Shown here in pieces: positions 32,124-43,070 of a DNA stretch of 64,000 bases. The notes beneath the pieces are model-generated. The model was given only the letters and a program-made list of their open reading frames with translations, made no database searches and was not told the DNA's origin. A program made the translations under genes and the position numbers. The stretch's first letter is position 1. Each line of letters starts with the position of its first letter. The DNA comes from Aristolochia californica (lineage: Eukaryota > Streptophyta > Magnoliopsida > Piperales > Aristolochiaceae): positions 23,404,922 through 23,468,921 of the forward strand of contig JARWKL010000013.1 of NCBI GenBank assembly GCA_029961685.1, in the 5' to 3' direction.

Positions 32124-33465
32124 TCAAGATGAATGGACAGGTTCCTCCAAGAAAATCACCATCACCTCATCCGGTGTGGAGACATTCTCAAGATACGGTT
32201 TGAGCCTCTGACCGTTAACTTTGAAGACCGACCCGTCTCCGTGATTGCGGATATCAACAATGCCATGAGGAAACACCTGTGTAACTTCAAATGGACATGA
32301 CCACCTGGATCTCAGCTTCCCTGGAAACAAATGCAATCGTGAGTTATAAAGTAAAACATTCTGCCCAACAGGAAAAGACTTGCAAAAAATAGATTATCAT
32401 GTAAAAGCTTTGTTCGCTCCTTATACAGTTTGGCATTCTCATAAGCATCATGACGTATCTCCTCCAACTCATTGAAATACAATTTCCTCTCCTCACCCGC
32501 TTGAGCCAAATCAAAATTCAAAGCCTTAATGGCCCAATAAGTTTTATGCTCAAGCTCAACAGGTGGATGACATGCTTTGCCGAACACTAGGCGAAATGGA
32601 GACATCCCAATAGGAGTCTTATAAGCGGTTCGATAGGCCCATAAAGCATCGTCCATTCGAGTGGACCAATCTTTCCTATCAAAGCGAACTAACTTCTCCA
32701 AAATCTGTTTTATCTCCCTATTAGAGATTTCCACTTGACCACAAGTTTGCGGGTGGTACGGAGTGGACACCCGATGAGTGATGGAGTATTTCTTCAACAA
32801 GGTGTCAAATGCTCTTTTACAAAACTGAGATCCCCCATCACTGATGATCGCTCTCGGGTACCAAACCGATTAAAGATGTTTTCTTTTAAAAACTTTACTA
32901 CCACTTTGTGATCATTTGTCTTACATGCAATAGCTTCAATCCATCTAGAGACATATTCAACAACAACAAGGATGTATTGATCACCGAACGAGACAGGAAA
33001 AGGACCTATGAAGTAATTACCTCACACATCAAACAATTCAACAATAAGAGTGGGGTTAAGAGGCATCATGTTCGTCCTAGACAAACAACCAGTCTGTTGG
33101 CATCTATCACACACACGACAAAACTCATGGGCATCTTTAAATAATGAAGGCCAATAGAAACCACATTGCAAGACTTTAGCCGCGGTCTTTCTAGCACCAA
33201 AATGTCCACCACATGTGTGGGAATGACAAAATTCAAGAATGTTGGCAAAGTCTTGCTCAGGTACACAACACCTAATGACTTGGTCTGGACACAACTTGAA
33301 CAAATAAGGGTCATCCCAAAAAAAATGTTTGACTTGGGAAAAGAATTTCAACCGATCTTGTTTACTCCAATAATCAGGAATCTTATGAGTTACAAGATAG
33401 TTGACTATGTCAGCACCAAGACAACTGGGATACTTGGAGAAGTTGTTCATCAAGGAAGGAATCAT
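32124..33465 (-). pseudogene. Athila-type integrase
   Basis: The minus strand begins with the zinc-binding domain (33465-33022: 'HTCGGHFGARKTAAKVLQCG' then 'CRVCDRCQQTG', the H..H..C..C pattern). The core follows, with its first part broken (about 33020-32820) and its second part open: '[20 protein letters not shown]' carries the third catalytic residue (E in the QVE segment). The C-terminal part (32800-32124) reads '[20 protein letters not shown]' and '[20 protein letters not shown]'. A frame change near 32336 and the damaged first core half inactivate it. Confidence 0.88.
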
Positions 33466-34189
33466 TTAATGGAAGGGATTCTTCCTGAGGTGCTACACAG
33501 ATCCTAGATAGATGATCAACAACAACATTCTCACAACCCTTCTTATCTCGAATCTCGAGGTCAAATTTTTGCAATTGCAAGATCCATCTAATCAAGCGAG
33601 GTTTAGTGTCCTTGATGGATAATAAGTACTTCAAAGCAGAATGATCAGTGAACACTATAACCTTTGACCCTAATAGATATGATCTGAATTTGTTCAAGGC
33701 AAACACAACAGCTAGCAACTCCTTCTCAGTGGTAGTGTAATTCAATTGAGCATCATGAAGAGTGCGGCTAGCATACTGAATGACACAGGGAATTTTATCT
33801 GCCTTTTGCCCCAAAACAGCCCCCAATGCATGATCAGAGGCATCACACATCAACTCAAAAGGCAAAGACCAAGTAGGGGGTTGGACAATGGGTGCAGTGG
33901 ACAAACATTTCTTCAGTGTCTCAAAAGCATGAATACATGCATCATCAAAGGCAAAAGCAACATCTTGAGCAAGCAAATTCGTCAAAGGACGAGAAATTTT
34001 GCTAAAGTCCTTAATGAAGTGCCTATAGAACCCAGCATGGCCAAGGAAAGAACGCACCCCCTTCACAGAAGTAGGTGGTGGCATATTGGCAATTAGGTCA
34101 ACCTTGGCTTTGTCGACTTCTATACCCTGCTCAGACACTACATGTCCTAAAACAATTTTTTCTTTTACCATGAAGTGGCATTTTCCCAA
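33410..34189 (-). pseudogene. Athila-type RT end and RNase H
   Basis: One open frame on the minus strand from 34189. It has the RT thumb region '[20 protein letters not shown]' and '[20 protein letters not shown]', then RNase H: '[20 protein letters not shown]', '[20 protein letters not shown]', '[13 protein letters not shown]' and 'VVDHLSRI'. All four acidic positions are present. It overlaps the next-upstream frame (34440-34165) that carries FMDDFFVFG, so a single frameshift near 34180 separates catalytic RT from its thumb. Confidence 0.9.
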
Positions 34190-35047
34190 TTCAAGACTAA
34201 ATTGGACTTAATGCAACGGGACAATACGAGTGAAAGATTGTGCAGACATGTCTCAAAGCTAGAGCCAAACACAAAAAAGTCATCCATAAAGACCTCTAAA
34301 CAGTCACCAATCATGTCAGAAAAGATACTCATCATGCACCGATGGAAAGTGGCGGGCGCATTGCATAAACCAAAAGGCATGCGTCTGTAATTAAAGGTGC
34401 CAAACGGTGAATGTGATCTTTTCCTAGTCTTTTGGAGCAATGGGAATTTGATTGTAGCCAGAGTATCTATCTAAGAAGCAATAAAAACTATGGCCGGCCA
34501 ATTGCTCTAGCATCTGATCAATGAAAGGTAGTGGGAAGTGATTCTTCTTAGTGGCAAAATTAAGTTTTCTGTAGTCAATGCAGACACGCGACTTGGTGGT
34601 AGTTCTTGTGGGAATCAATTCACCACTCTCATTTTTCATTATCGTTATCCCCCCTTTCTTAGGGACAACTTAAATTGGACTCACCCAGGTGCTATCAGAA
34701 ATAGGGTACATGATGCCTGACACAAGCAACCTGATGACTTCGTCTCCCACAACCTCCTGCATATGGGGATTTAACCTACGTTGCATCTCACGTGAGGCTT
34801 TAGTCCCCTCCTCCAAATGAATACGATGCATGCATATGGAGGGGCTAATCCCTTTTAAGACATCAAGAGTCCACCCCAATGCATCTCTGTGTGCTTGTAA
34901 AACTTCAGTCAATTGTTCCTCCTGCTCAGTACTCAAATCAGAGGCAATAATGACTGGCAATGAGTTCATGGGCCCCAAGAACGCATACTTCGACGTGGGA
35001 GGAAGTGGCTTAAGATCTAGCTTGGAAGTTTCAAGAGGTTTGTCCAA
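34165..35047 (-). pseudogene. Athila-type reverse transcriptase
   Basis: Three frames together make the RT. 35047-34670 is the fingers region, ending 'SDSTWVSPI' and a TAA where the family has Gln. 34639-34424 reads 'KSRVCIDYRKLNFATKKNHF' and 'FYCFLDRYSGYNQIPIAPKD', holding the first catalytic Asp (in FLD). 34440-34165 reads 'MPFGLCNAPATFHRCMMSIF' and 'EVFMDDFFVFGSSFETCLHN' with the catalytic D-D pair. One stop and at least one frameshift interrupt it. Confidence 0.9.
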
Positions 35048-35062
35048 GTCAAGATGAAGATC

Positions 35063-35700
35063 CTATGGATGATCAGTTGTGACAACCTCATAAGCTTCCT
35101 CGCACAGAGGTACAAAACTGAGTAAAGAGTCAACCTCTCGGAAATATGTTTCCTCATCAAAATAGTCCATGTCTAAAGATGTTATGTAAGACTCAAAAGA
35201 TTCAAGAGTGGATTCGTCATCAAGCATAACAGTCTCTATCTTAAATGCAGGACTTAGATCATCAGACTCAAGTGGATGGTGCCCGACATTAAACACATTC
35301 AACGAGACCTTAAAATTTCCAAAAGACAACTCCAACTCACCACTTTTACAATGAATGACAGCATTAGATGTGGCTAAGAAGAGACGTCCTAGGATGACTG
35401 GAATTTGGTTGGTCACATTGACTACTGGTTCTGTATCAAGAACAATGAAATCAACCAGGAGCATAAATTTGTCCACTTTTATCAAAACATCTTCAACTAT
35501 TCCTCGTGGTATCTTGACAGAACGGTCAGCTAGTTGAAGTGTGATGGGGGTAGGCTTCAATTCCCCCAAACCTAATTGCTGGTACACAAAGCAAAGAAGC
35601 AAATTCACACTTGCCCCTAAGTCAAGAAGAGCTCTCTGGACGGTATGTTCACCAATGACACATGAAATTGTGGGGCATCCAGGATCTTTAACTTTGAGTG
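35063..35700 (-). pseudogene. Athila-type aspartic protease and spacer
   Basis: The minus strand at about 35660-35600 encodes 'RALLDLGASVNLLL', with the D-L-G-A form of the retroviral-type protease active site usual in Athila. Then come 'YQQLGLGELKPTPITLQLAD', 'IVEDVLIKVDKFMLLVDFIV', 'VILGRLFLATSNAVI' and an acidic spacer to 35063. The open frame starts with Met inside the active-site region, so the true start is upstream in frame. Confidence 0.85.
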
Positions 35701-35714
35701 TTGTGCTTCAGAAT

Positions 35715-37340
35715 TTAGCTTACATTCTTAGTAAGAAAGATCTTTTTGTTAACATGTTGTTTTCTTTTCTGTGTACAAAGGTCTTTCAAAAATCGGGCAT
35801 GTGCAGGGATTCGCCTAAGCAGCTCCAACGTTTCATGCATGCTATCTCCTTTCCTAGGTGGGCCCGATAACCTCTGGGGATAAGGAGCTGGTGGGACTTG
35901 GTTAGGGATCTGCCTGGTTGTTGGTGGAGAACTTGGAGGTTCTTCACTCAATGATGTGTCCCCATTGTCATCCTTTGACTCCTTAGACTTAGTGGTCCCT
36001 ACCCCATTGTTCAACTTGCGACCACTCCTAAGGGTGGTTATGGCTTTGGCTTGCTCGTGGTGGGGATTGGAACTCGACCCACTCTCATGTGTGCTTTTGG
36101 GGTTAGGAATGGTTTGACTCGGGAGTCTATTTTGTGCCTGTTCACTCATGTGGCTGGCCAACTGACTCACTTGCATTTCAGGTTTAGCAATGGAGGACTG
36201 TGTATTCTGCATGAATAATTGAAGTGTACCCTCAAGTGAAGGTTTTTGTGGAATCAATGGCTGTTGAGTGAAGTGTGGGCGCGGAGCTTGGGGTTGAGTA
36301 AACCCTGGAGGACCCCCAACCTGTGGGCCCTTGGACCATGAGAAATTTGGGTGCCTAGCCCAACCCGGATTATATGTTTCCGAAAAAGGATCGTTCCGGT
36401 TTGGTCTATGAAAATTTTGGACTGCATTCAAGTCCTCAATGAGCTCCGGGTAGGATGAACTAGATGGATACATTTGTGTGGGATGAGATGAACTAGAGCA
36501 TATGGCATAGACAATAGATGGGTTAGGAGCAGGTGAACTCTTGGACACCATAAGGGCATCAATTTTTCTAGTCAACCCCTCAATCTTGGCCATGAGCATG
36601 GGTGTTTCACTAACCTCGTAGAGACCCCCTCTTTTGGCTTCGTGGGATCTCCTATCAACATTAAATGACGAACCCCATTGCTGAGATTGATGACTCAACG
36701 TTTCAAAGAAGTCCCACGCCTCACTAGCACTCTTACCCATCAAACTCCCACCACTCGTTGCATCTACCATGGATCTAACTTGGGGTGTAAAACCTTGATA
36801 AAAGTATTGCACTAAATGCCATTTCTCAAACCCATGATGCGGACACCTACGGATCAAATCCTTCCATTTCTCCCAAGCCTCATAAAAGTGTTCACCCTCT
36901 TGCTGCATAAAGTTGGAGATTTCTCTCTTGAGGGCTGTAGTTCTCTGAATGGGAAAATACTTGGACAAAAATTTCGTGACTAATGTGTCCCATGAAGTAA
37001 TGTTGCCCACCTCTAAGGAATTAAGCTAAGACTTGGCCTTATCCTTAAGTGAAAATGGAAAAAGTCTTAACTGGATAGAGTCATCTGAGAAATTCTGGAA
37101 TTTGAAAGTCGCACAGATATCTAAGAATTCCTTGATGTGGTAATAAGGGTCCTCCTTCTCCAACCCATAGAATGTAGGGAGGAGTTGGGTCACACCCGGT
37201 TTCAACTCATAATTGGTAGCAGTAGTGGGTGGCAATATAATGCAAGAAGGTGATGTGAAGTTGGATGGGATAGAATAATCCCTCAGGGCTCTATGGTCCC
37301 CTACTGCAGGTAACTGTAATGGTTCGCCCTGATTGGCCAT
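35715..37340 (-). pseudogene. Athila-type gag
   Basis: The start is taken at the ATG 37340-37338 (MANQGEPLQLP). The retrotransposon gag domain runs 'YELKPGVTQLLPTFYGLEKE', 'YYHIKEFLDICATF', 'LRLFPFSLKDKAKS', a TAG at 37028-37026 replacing the family's Trp codon, then in the same frame 'TLVTKFLSKYFP', 'GEHFYEAWEKWKDLIRRCPH' and 'QYFYQGFTPQVRSMVDATSG'. A Pro/Ser/Asn-rich C-terminal half follows. Apart from the single nonsense codon the frame is open for over 500 codons. Confidence 0.9.
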
Positions 37341-37641
37341 GATAGCTCCTAACTTGACTTCTGGTGTTTTCCTACAAATATGTTTAACCTCTTCAACAAA
37401 GGGAGCTAATGGTTCACCTAGGGAGCGGCGTCCGTGTATAAAAACACAAAAAGAAACAAAACTAACTATCAAATTATGCTAACAAACTAACTATTGAAAA
37501 TACAAACTAACTAGAAGAAATAAAAATAACTCCATACAAAATCATCAAGATAAAACAAAAACATAAAATTATGAAAGCAGAAAAATAAATCTAACCTAAG
37601 ACCATGGAGAACAAAGAAATACACTTAATACGTGCCTCCCA

Positions 37642-37654
37642 GGCAACGGCGCCA
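37642..37654 (-). other. Athila-type primer-binding site
   Basis: The minus strand reads TGGCGCCGTTGCC six bases after the LTR end, complementary to the 3' end of tRNA-Asp as known for Athila elements. Confidence 0.9.
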
Positions 37655-37660
37655 AAAACT

Positions 37661-38981
37661 TGATGTGAAATTTAATTACATCGGTTTTTATACCTCGCAA
37701 GCGTACGAATCGTTCATGTAATCTAGCGGGAAGTGAGGGTCATATCCACAGGGAGGACTGAATTTTGTGTATTCTTCAGTCAACTAGCCTAACCAAATAT
37801 GTTGAATTAATCTGAACTAAACACTGATTATATCTTAAATTATCAAACAATGATCTAATTAACTACTTGCACAACAGGAAACATTAACTCTGGATTTTAC
37901 AGTGATTCGTGCCTCTCTCGAGTGCCACTTAACCACGAATCCGGATTCTCAATCCTTGCGTCTAGCCCCTCTCGGGTTCCTCGAGTTAAGGACAAAGATT
38001 AGATTATAATACCAGAATCCAACCTAAATTATAATCCTGCCCTAACTAGCTAATTACTCAGAAATTTTGGAAAACAAATATTCGATAAACATCAAATCTC
38101 AAATCAAATTTAATAAGCATTCAAACCTAAGTTCAAACTATTGGAAACTTATTAAATTACATAATGACGGATTATTCCCCTTTTTCCTCTCGCTTAGGCA
38201 GCAATTCCGTTCTCACAGTTATTGCGATTTCTAGAAATTAAGGGCTTCAGGTTGCAGGAGCGAGCGGCTGGAAGTGGAGGCGACGTCGGCGAAGAGGAAT
38301 CGAAATCGGCGCCGGAGGAGGTGGTGCGGCGGAAGACGGGATGGAAGCGAAATCCTCTGACCCGCTCTCTTGAGTCTCGGTCGGAGTTGGACTAGGCTTG
38401 GGAAGTAGTCGGAAATGAGTAATCGACGCCGGAGGATGGTCGGAATGCGAAATCGGCGCCGGAGGAGCCCTCTCGGGTCACCTCTCGGCCTAGCGAGCAG
38501 AAAATGGCAGTGTCTAACTTGCCGCGACGGAGACTCTCTCGAGCTCTCCTCGGGTCTGTTCTCGGTTGCCGGACGGCGGTGGACAACGGTGGCGCGCAGC
38601 CAACAACAGCTGGAGGGAGCCCTCTCGGCTTGAGACTCTCTCGAGCTCTCTTCTCTCCCCCCTCTTCCTCAAAACAATTTTGCCCTAAAAATACCTCTCC
38701 CTTTCACTAATGGCATTTTTGTAAATATCTCCTTCTCCACACAAAATTCTCCTGAAATTCCATAATTGAATCCATAAAAATCTTTTCAGGAAGAAATAAA
38801 CCCTAAAAGCAATGAAATATAATTCAAGAGAGAAAAATATGCAATATAAGCAGTGATTAATGCCAAATTCAATAAATGCATGTTTCATTTGAAAACAGAT
38901 AAATAACCACCTATAACACAATTATAAGGGCTATTCTATTATAATTAACCTAGTTCTCATGTCAGAATTTGGCATCTATCA
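37661..38981 (-). repeat. Athila-type element 5' LTR
   Basis: 1321 bp, homologous along its length with 29167-30520 and sharing its ends (plus strand TGATGTGAAATTT...CATCTATCA). It adjoins the right copy of the CTTGC duplication. It lacks a short segment (near 38630) that the other LTR keeps (about 30125-30170). Confidence 0.93.
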
Positions 38982-39009
38982 CTTGCCCATCTACTCAAAG
39001 AACAAAGTC

Positions 39010-39024
39010 TTGAAGGAGGGCATC
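39010..39024 (+). other. Polypurine tract of the outer element
   Basis: TTGAAGGAGGGCATC directly precedes the right outer LTR (TGTAGG...). The position and purine content fit the plus-strand primer and confirm that 39025-42276 is the 3' LTR. Confidence 0.65.
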
Positions 39025-42000
39025 TGTAGGTATAAAAACTTAATAATTAAAATTAGAACCCCGATCAACTGTCTAGATCGTCAACATTTCTCAACAATCA
39101 AGATAGTAGGAAGGAGATCTCCAGTTGATCAATGCTCAACGGTGAAGCTGTCGTTGGTTTTTGATATTCAATTCCTTAATTTATTTGGCTAAGAACTTGG
39201 GATGGTTTCTCCCCACCATTGACTGTGTGGCCTTTGATATACCGATCCTTTAGTTCGTAGATGACACCATTCGTTTTGGGGTTGGTACTATGGATCAGAT
39301 TAAGAAGTTGTGTACTGTTTTTGGCTTATTTGAATTGGCTTCTGGTCAGAGCATTAATTGGAAGAAAACCACTCTCCTAAGCTATCACATTGACTCATAT
39401 GTGCTTCGGGGCATGGTCGACTACCTTGGGTGCGCCTTAGAAAACTTGCCACCTACATATCTGGGGCTCTCAGTTTTTGATTCTCGGCCTTCAGCGACGC
39501 TTTGGTCCCCCCTTATTGAAAAATTTGAGAAGATATTAGCTACTTGGAAGGGTAAACTTTTATCTACAGCGGGGTGACTCACTCTACTCAAGTCTTGCTT
39601 GGCAGGACTGTCGAACTATCTTCGATCATTCATGCGTTGTCCGGCCTCCGTTTGCTCCAAGATTGACGCCATCTATCGGCGCTTTTTTTGGAGAGGATCA
39701 GAAGACACTTTCAGATACCGTTTGGTGAGCTGGAAGGAAATATGCATGTCTTGCAATAGGGGTGGGCTAGGCATCCGGCCTACGAAGGAGATGAACAAAG
39801 CCCTTATGCTCAAGTGGATTTGGAACTTCAACGTCAAGCATAACAACTTATGGAGGGATATGGTGAGGTTCTATCTTCAATTTTTGGGTGCTTGGTGGAG
39901 AGAGGGTGGCGTCACTTGTCTTTTATCTCTGCTATGGAAATCAGTTCAAAAGCTCCTCCCTATATTCAGAGATGCGACTTTTGTTTACACTGGAAATGGG
40001 AGGACCCTCCTTTTCTGGTTGGATGAATGGTGCGGCCCCAACTCCATCTCAGAGCACTTCTCGGGTCTCTCTAGGGTGGCTAGATACCTCTCTTGCTCCG
40101 TGGCTGACTCATGGAGCGATCACTCGTGGAGTCTCCCGTTTCGTCAGGGACTAAATGATGAGGAAGCTGCAGATTTTTGCTCTCCTTTCCAGACTCAACA
40201 ACATTACTATCCATAAGCATGCAGTTGATAAGTTGACATGGAAGCCCAGTATCAATGGATGATTCACAGTAGCTTCCGCCTATTCTCATACCAGAGAATA
40301 CGACTACAACTTGCCTGAGCATAAGGCAAACCTAGCATGGAAGCTTTCAGCGCCTAGTAAGATCAAAATTTTCATGTGGATTGCCATCAAAGATCAGATC
40401 CTCACCTCCTACAACCTCCACAAAAGAGGCTTCACCACTCTTGATCGTACTTGTCCTCTTTGTGGTGTGTGTGACGAGACATTACAATATGTTCTTCTAC
40501 AATGTGGGTTTTCTTGGCAAGTTTGGATTAAGATCTTTCAAAAGATTGGCCTCCAAATGGGGCTTCATCAGGACTTCTCGGACACTTGTCAGATGATTAT
40601 GGGGATTCACCTTCCTAGATTGGGCAAGTTAATTCTCTTGGCATGCCTTGCGCATGTACCATGGTGTTTATGGCTTTGATCGAAACAACTGGATTTTCAA
40701 CTCGAAAGCTAGTACCTCGGATAATACTGCTTCTTATGTAGTGGGCTTATCTCCAGCTGGTTGCATACCAAAAAGGAATTTGCCTCTCTATCAGGTGTTT
40801 GCCTTCGAAAAAATTGGAACTTGATCGCTCATATGGCGGGCCCTCGCAAGACTCCTGTTATGCTTCCTGCGATCCTCCCCCAAGCGACTACATCAAACTC
40901 AATTTTGATAGTAGTGCGTTCGGCTGTCTTGGGCCGATAGGAGCAGGTGGTGTTTTCAGAGATAGTTGTGGAGTTTCTATTCTCTCCTATGCTGGAAAGA
41001 AAGCTTCCCCCTTAGCGCCATTGGCCTATCACTGATTGTATTACTGACATTGTGTCCTTAATTCATTGTAATTGGAATCTCATTCCTAGATCAACGAATT
41101 CCTTGGCTGATAAATTGGCTAAATTCGGAACCTCCCTGTAATCTTTCATTGTTTGGGAAGGCTTCCCCTTTTGTAATCTTGCTCGTTTGAGCTTTGTTTT
41201 AATAAAATTCAGCATCATTAAAAAAAATATAAGAAGCTGTCGATGGTCAAGGCAAGAAGGTTTTCTCAAGCAACTAGTCAATTGTCAAAATCAAAGTTTT
41301 AGTCGAAATTTGGATCCATTCTTAAGATCATAGCTTAATCGACAGTTAAGATGAAGTGAATTATAACAGGGCCACCATCAAAACCAAATTATAGAAGAAT
41401 GCGTTTAAGCGTTACATAAGCAAAGGAGGTGACACATGGGTAACATGTGATATTGCAAGAGAGTTCCACCCAAGCAAATGAGGTGGCACATGGGCGACAC
41501 ATTGCATTGTAGAAAAACTTCACCTAAAGAAAAAATGTGGCCACTTCAAAATGAATGAGATGAAGTGTCATACTCTCTTGGAAGAAGAAGTCTTGCAACA
41601 TGTTTCTCTCTCTTTGTATGTGTACCTAGTCAAGGAGAGAGGAAGAAGATAAGGGAGAGAAAAAGGTGGAGTGGTTGAACTACTTCCACCACCATACTAT
41701 AAATAGGGATTCTCTATAAAGTTCCGGGAGGACTTTGGGGGAGAGGAGAGCTTTTAAATAGGAGATCTCGTCGGAGAAACCCGTAGGAACTCTAGATCTC
41801 AAATTCTGCTAAATTCTTCACAGAACGTTGCAACAAGCGGAACGCCTACCAGAACTCTGTCACATTCCCATGAAGCCGTCACAGACCTTACACTAAGTAG
41901 ACACTCTACTGTAATTCTGTCATCTTCTAATGTTTCAAACTTTAAGTTAGCCTACAGCCCTAACGGACTTTTGCAGTAAAGGTAGCATCAAACAGTCATG

Positions 42001-42276
42001 TGCACCTTGCTACCATCTTCGGACCCTCATTGCAATGTGAATCCAAATTTCTGTCAAAGCACCAAATGAAGACTAGTTGTAAAATTAAAGCTAGTCAACC
42101 AAGAGGCTATAATTCACTTGACAAGTCATTCGAGGGTCAAATCAAGTTCGTGTACAGAAATTGAATCAGAGGACCAAATCGGAGATAAGATCCCACATCA
42201 CTTCAAATTTTGTAACTTTCTTTGTTATTGTAACTATGGTTGTGCCGTTTCGGGGAGATCCCTTTGTAGGTCAACA
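39025..42276 (+). repeat. Outer element 3' LTR, split by a LINE
   Basis: LTR sequence at 39025-39153 and 41233-42276, about 1.17 kb when joined. TATA box near 41696-41704 (TATAAATAG). It ends ...AGGTCAACA against the right AACCT duplication. The homologous left LTR is 7212-8371. Confidence 0.88.
39154..41232 (+). mobile_element. L1-type LINE, 5'-truncated, in the outer LTR
   Basis: A 10-bp duplication GAAGCTGTCG (39144-39153 and 41233-41242) flanks it, and the 3' end is TTTTAATAAAATTC...AAAAAAATATAA. On the plus strand: the end of the RT palm ('VDDTIRFGVGTMDQIKKL', where Y-A-D-D has become V-D-D), 'ASGQSINWKKTTLLSYHIDS', 'PTYLGLSVFD', 'IYRRFFWRGSEDTFRYRLVS', the zinc-binding domain ('LSAPSKIKIFMWIAIKDQIL', 'CPLCGVCDETLQYVLLQC') and the start of RNase H ('YIKLNFDSSAFGCLGPIGAG'). 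One stop at about 39575 and frame changes near 40200 and 40680 break it. Confidence 0.9.
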
Positions 42277-42281
42277 AACCT
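42277..42281. repeat. Target-site duplication AACCT (right)
   Basis: Exact copy of 7207-7211, abutting the right outer LTR. Confidence 0.9.
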
Positions 42282-42513
42282 ATATTCAGAAAAAAGATGA
42301 AATCCTCTGTCAAATTTTCTTCCCTTTTTCATTAGTTGAGTATGTCATCTTCTGTTGGTCCAACATTTCAAGTGGCGTTGTCATGTAGTGATGAAGTTCA
42401 TGTTCTAGAGTTCTGTCTGCATATTTGCAGTTGTTATTAGTTATTGTTCTCAACTGATGACGACTTGTATCTTTTTGTTCCTTGTTGATAATGACAGATC
42501 TTTTCCCATGCAG
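42282..42513 (+). other. Original intron 2 sequence, right part
   Basis: From the right target copy to the acceptor TTTTCCCATGCAG. T-rich, with nothing else recognisable. Confidence 0.75.
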
Positions 42514-42582
42514 TGTCCATGCTTACATTGTTTCAAAGGTGAAAAATCTGCACAGGCTGCACTGTCACATAACATGGCCGAG
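42514..42582 (+). pseudogene. RRM protein exon 3 (RRM1 RNP1 region)
   Basis: The acceptor is TTCCCATGCAG and the donor GTATGT. The start reads 'SVHAYIV' in phase with exon 2. A one-base deletion in the T-run after GTT (about 42530) shifts the frame, and the next frame then reads 'FKGEKSAQAALSHNMAE', the family's RNP1-containing segment. The homopolymer context means an assembly error is possible for this lesion. Confidence 0.82.
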
Positions 42583-42706
42583 GTATGTGCAACATGATCT
42601 TCTTTTTGAATAAGGACAGCAATTTTCTTTGCAATTTGGTAATCACTATGTTCTAGGGATGGTAACCAAACAACCTTGTTTTGTTGTTGAACTATCTGAA
42701 TATTAG

Positions 42707-42832
42707 GTTGGACGGAACCACATCCGTGTTGATAGGGCTTACCCTTCTCGTAAAAAACTGAAAGGAGAAAGTGCTTCGCTTTATGATAATAAAAGAACTG
42801 TTTTTGTGGGTAATCTACCATTCGATGTCAAG
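42707..42832 (+). pseudogene. RRM protein exon 4 (RRM1 end, RRM2 start)
   Basis: 126 bp, fully open and in phase: 'VGRNHIRVDRAYPSRKKLKG', then 'NKRTVFVGNLPFDVK' with the RNP2 motif VFVGNL of RRM2. The acceptor is TGAATATTAG. The donor is GTGCCT, weaker than usual. Confidence 0.88.
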
Positions 42833-42953
42833 GTGCCTCGTTCTCTTCCAATATCTGTAATTTCTTTGAGGGATTGAAACTTCATTTTGTGTAGATTTGC
42901 TAAACTTACTGCTGTCTTTTGTTTTACAGTGTTTGTTTTTGTTATTCTTTCAG

Positions 42954-43070
42954 GATGAAGAATTATGTGTTGTTTAGTGGGTTTAACCAATTAGAATCTG
43001 GAATGGAGGCTGTTCGTGTCATCAGAGATCCTCATACAAGTGTAGGGAAGGGGTTTTGTTTAAAACTAGA
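42954..43070 (+). pseudogene. RRM protein exon 5 (RRM2 core)
   Basis: The acceptor is TTATTCTTTCAG and the donor GTAAGA. It starts 'DEELCV', then needs a frame shift near 42973 to read 'FSGFNQLESGMEAVRVIRDP' and 'HTSVGKG'. Just before the donor the RNP1-like strand (expected G-x-A/G-Y/F-V-x-F) is shortened and shifted, with only 'LFKTR' recognisable in a third frame. RRM2 is therefore broken at its RNA-contacting strand. Confidence 0.82.

Larger units (their letters stand above)
29167..38981 (-). mobile_element. Complete Athila-type Ty3/gypsy retrotransposon
   Basis: 9815 bp with LTRs at 29167-30520 and 37661-38981. The flanks are an exact 5-bp duplication CTTGC (29162-29166 and 38982-38986). 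On the minus strand: 5' LTR, primer-binding site TGGCGCCGTTGCC (tRNA-Asp type usual for Athila), gag, protease, RT, RNase H, integrase, about 1.5 kb without a recognisable frame, a polypurine tract and the 3' LTR. No chromodomain is seen after integrase. Gag-pol has several stops and frame changes, so it is structurally complete but not autonomous. It sits only about 40 bp before the right LTR of the outer element. Confidence 0.95.
7212..42276 (+). mobile_element. Outer Ty3/gypsy insertion filling intron 2, with nested elements
   Basis: Two homologous LTRs in the same orientation bound this unit: 7212-8371 and 39025-42276 (the latter split by a LINE). Both begin TGTAGGTATAAA and end in ..ACA. 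The flanks carry an exact 5-bp duplication, AACCT, at 7207-7211 and 42277-42281. A purine-rich tract directly precedes the right LTR. The element's own coding content is degenerate gag only; no Ty3/gypsy pol of its own was found. Everything else inside is later insertion or rearrangement, so one roughly 35-kb block arose by sequential nesting in a single intron site. Confidence 0.9.

Noticed and set aside
35715..37472. Gag frame considered as a possible host gene
   Set aside because: The retrotransposon gag domain, the position after the LTR and primer-binding site, and the protease that follows all place it in the Athila-type element.
38392..38710. Short open frames rich in Arg and Ser
   Set aside because: Same GC-rich LTR block as at 29587-30249, in the partner LTR.
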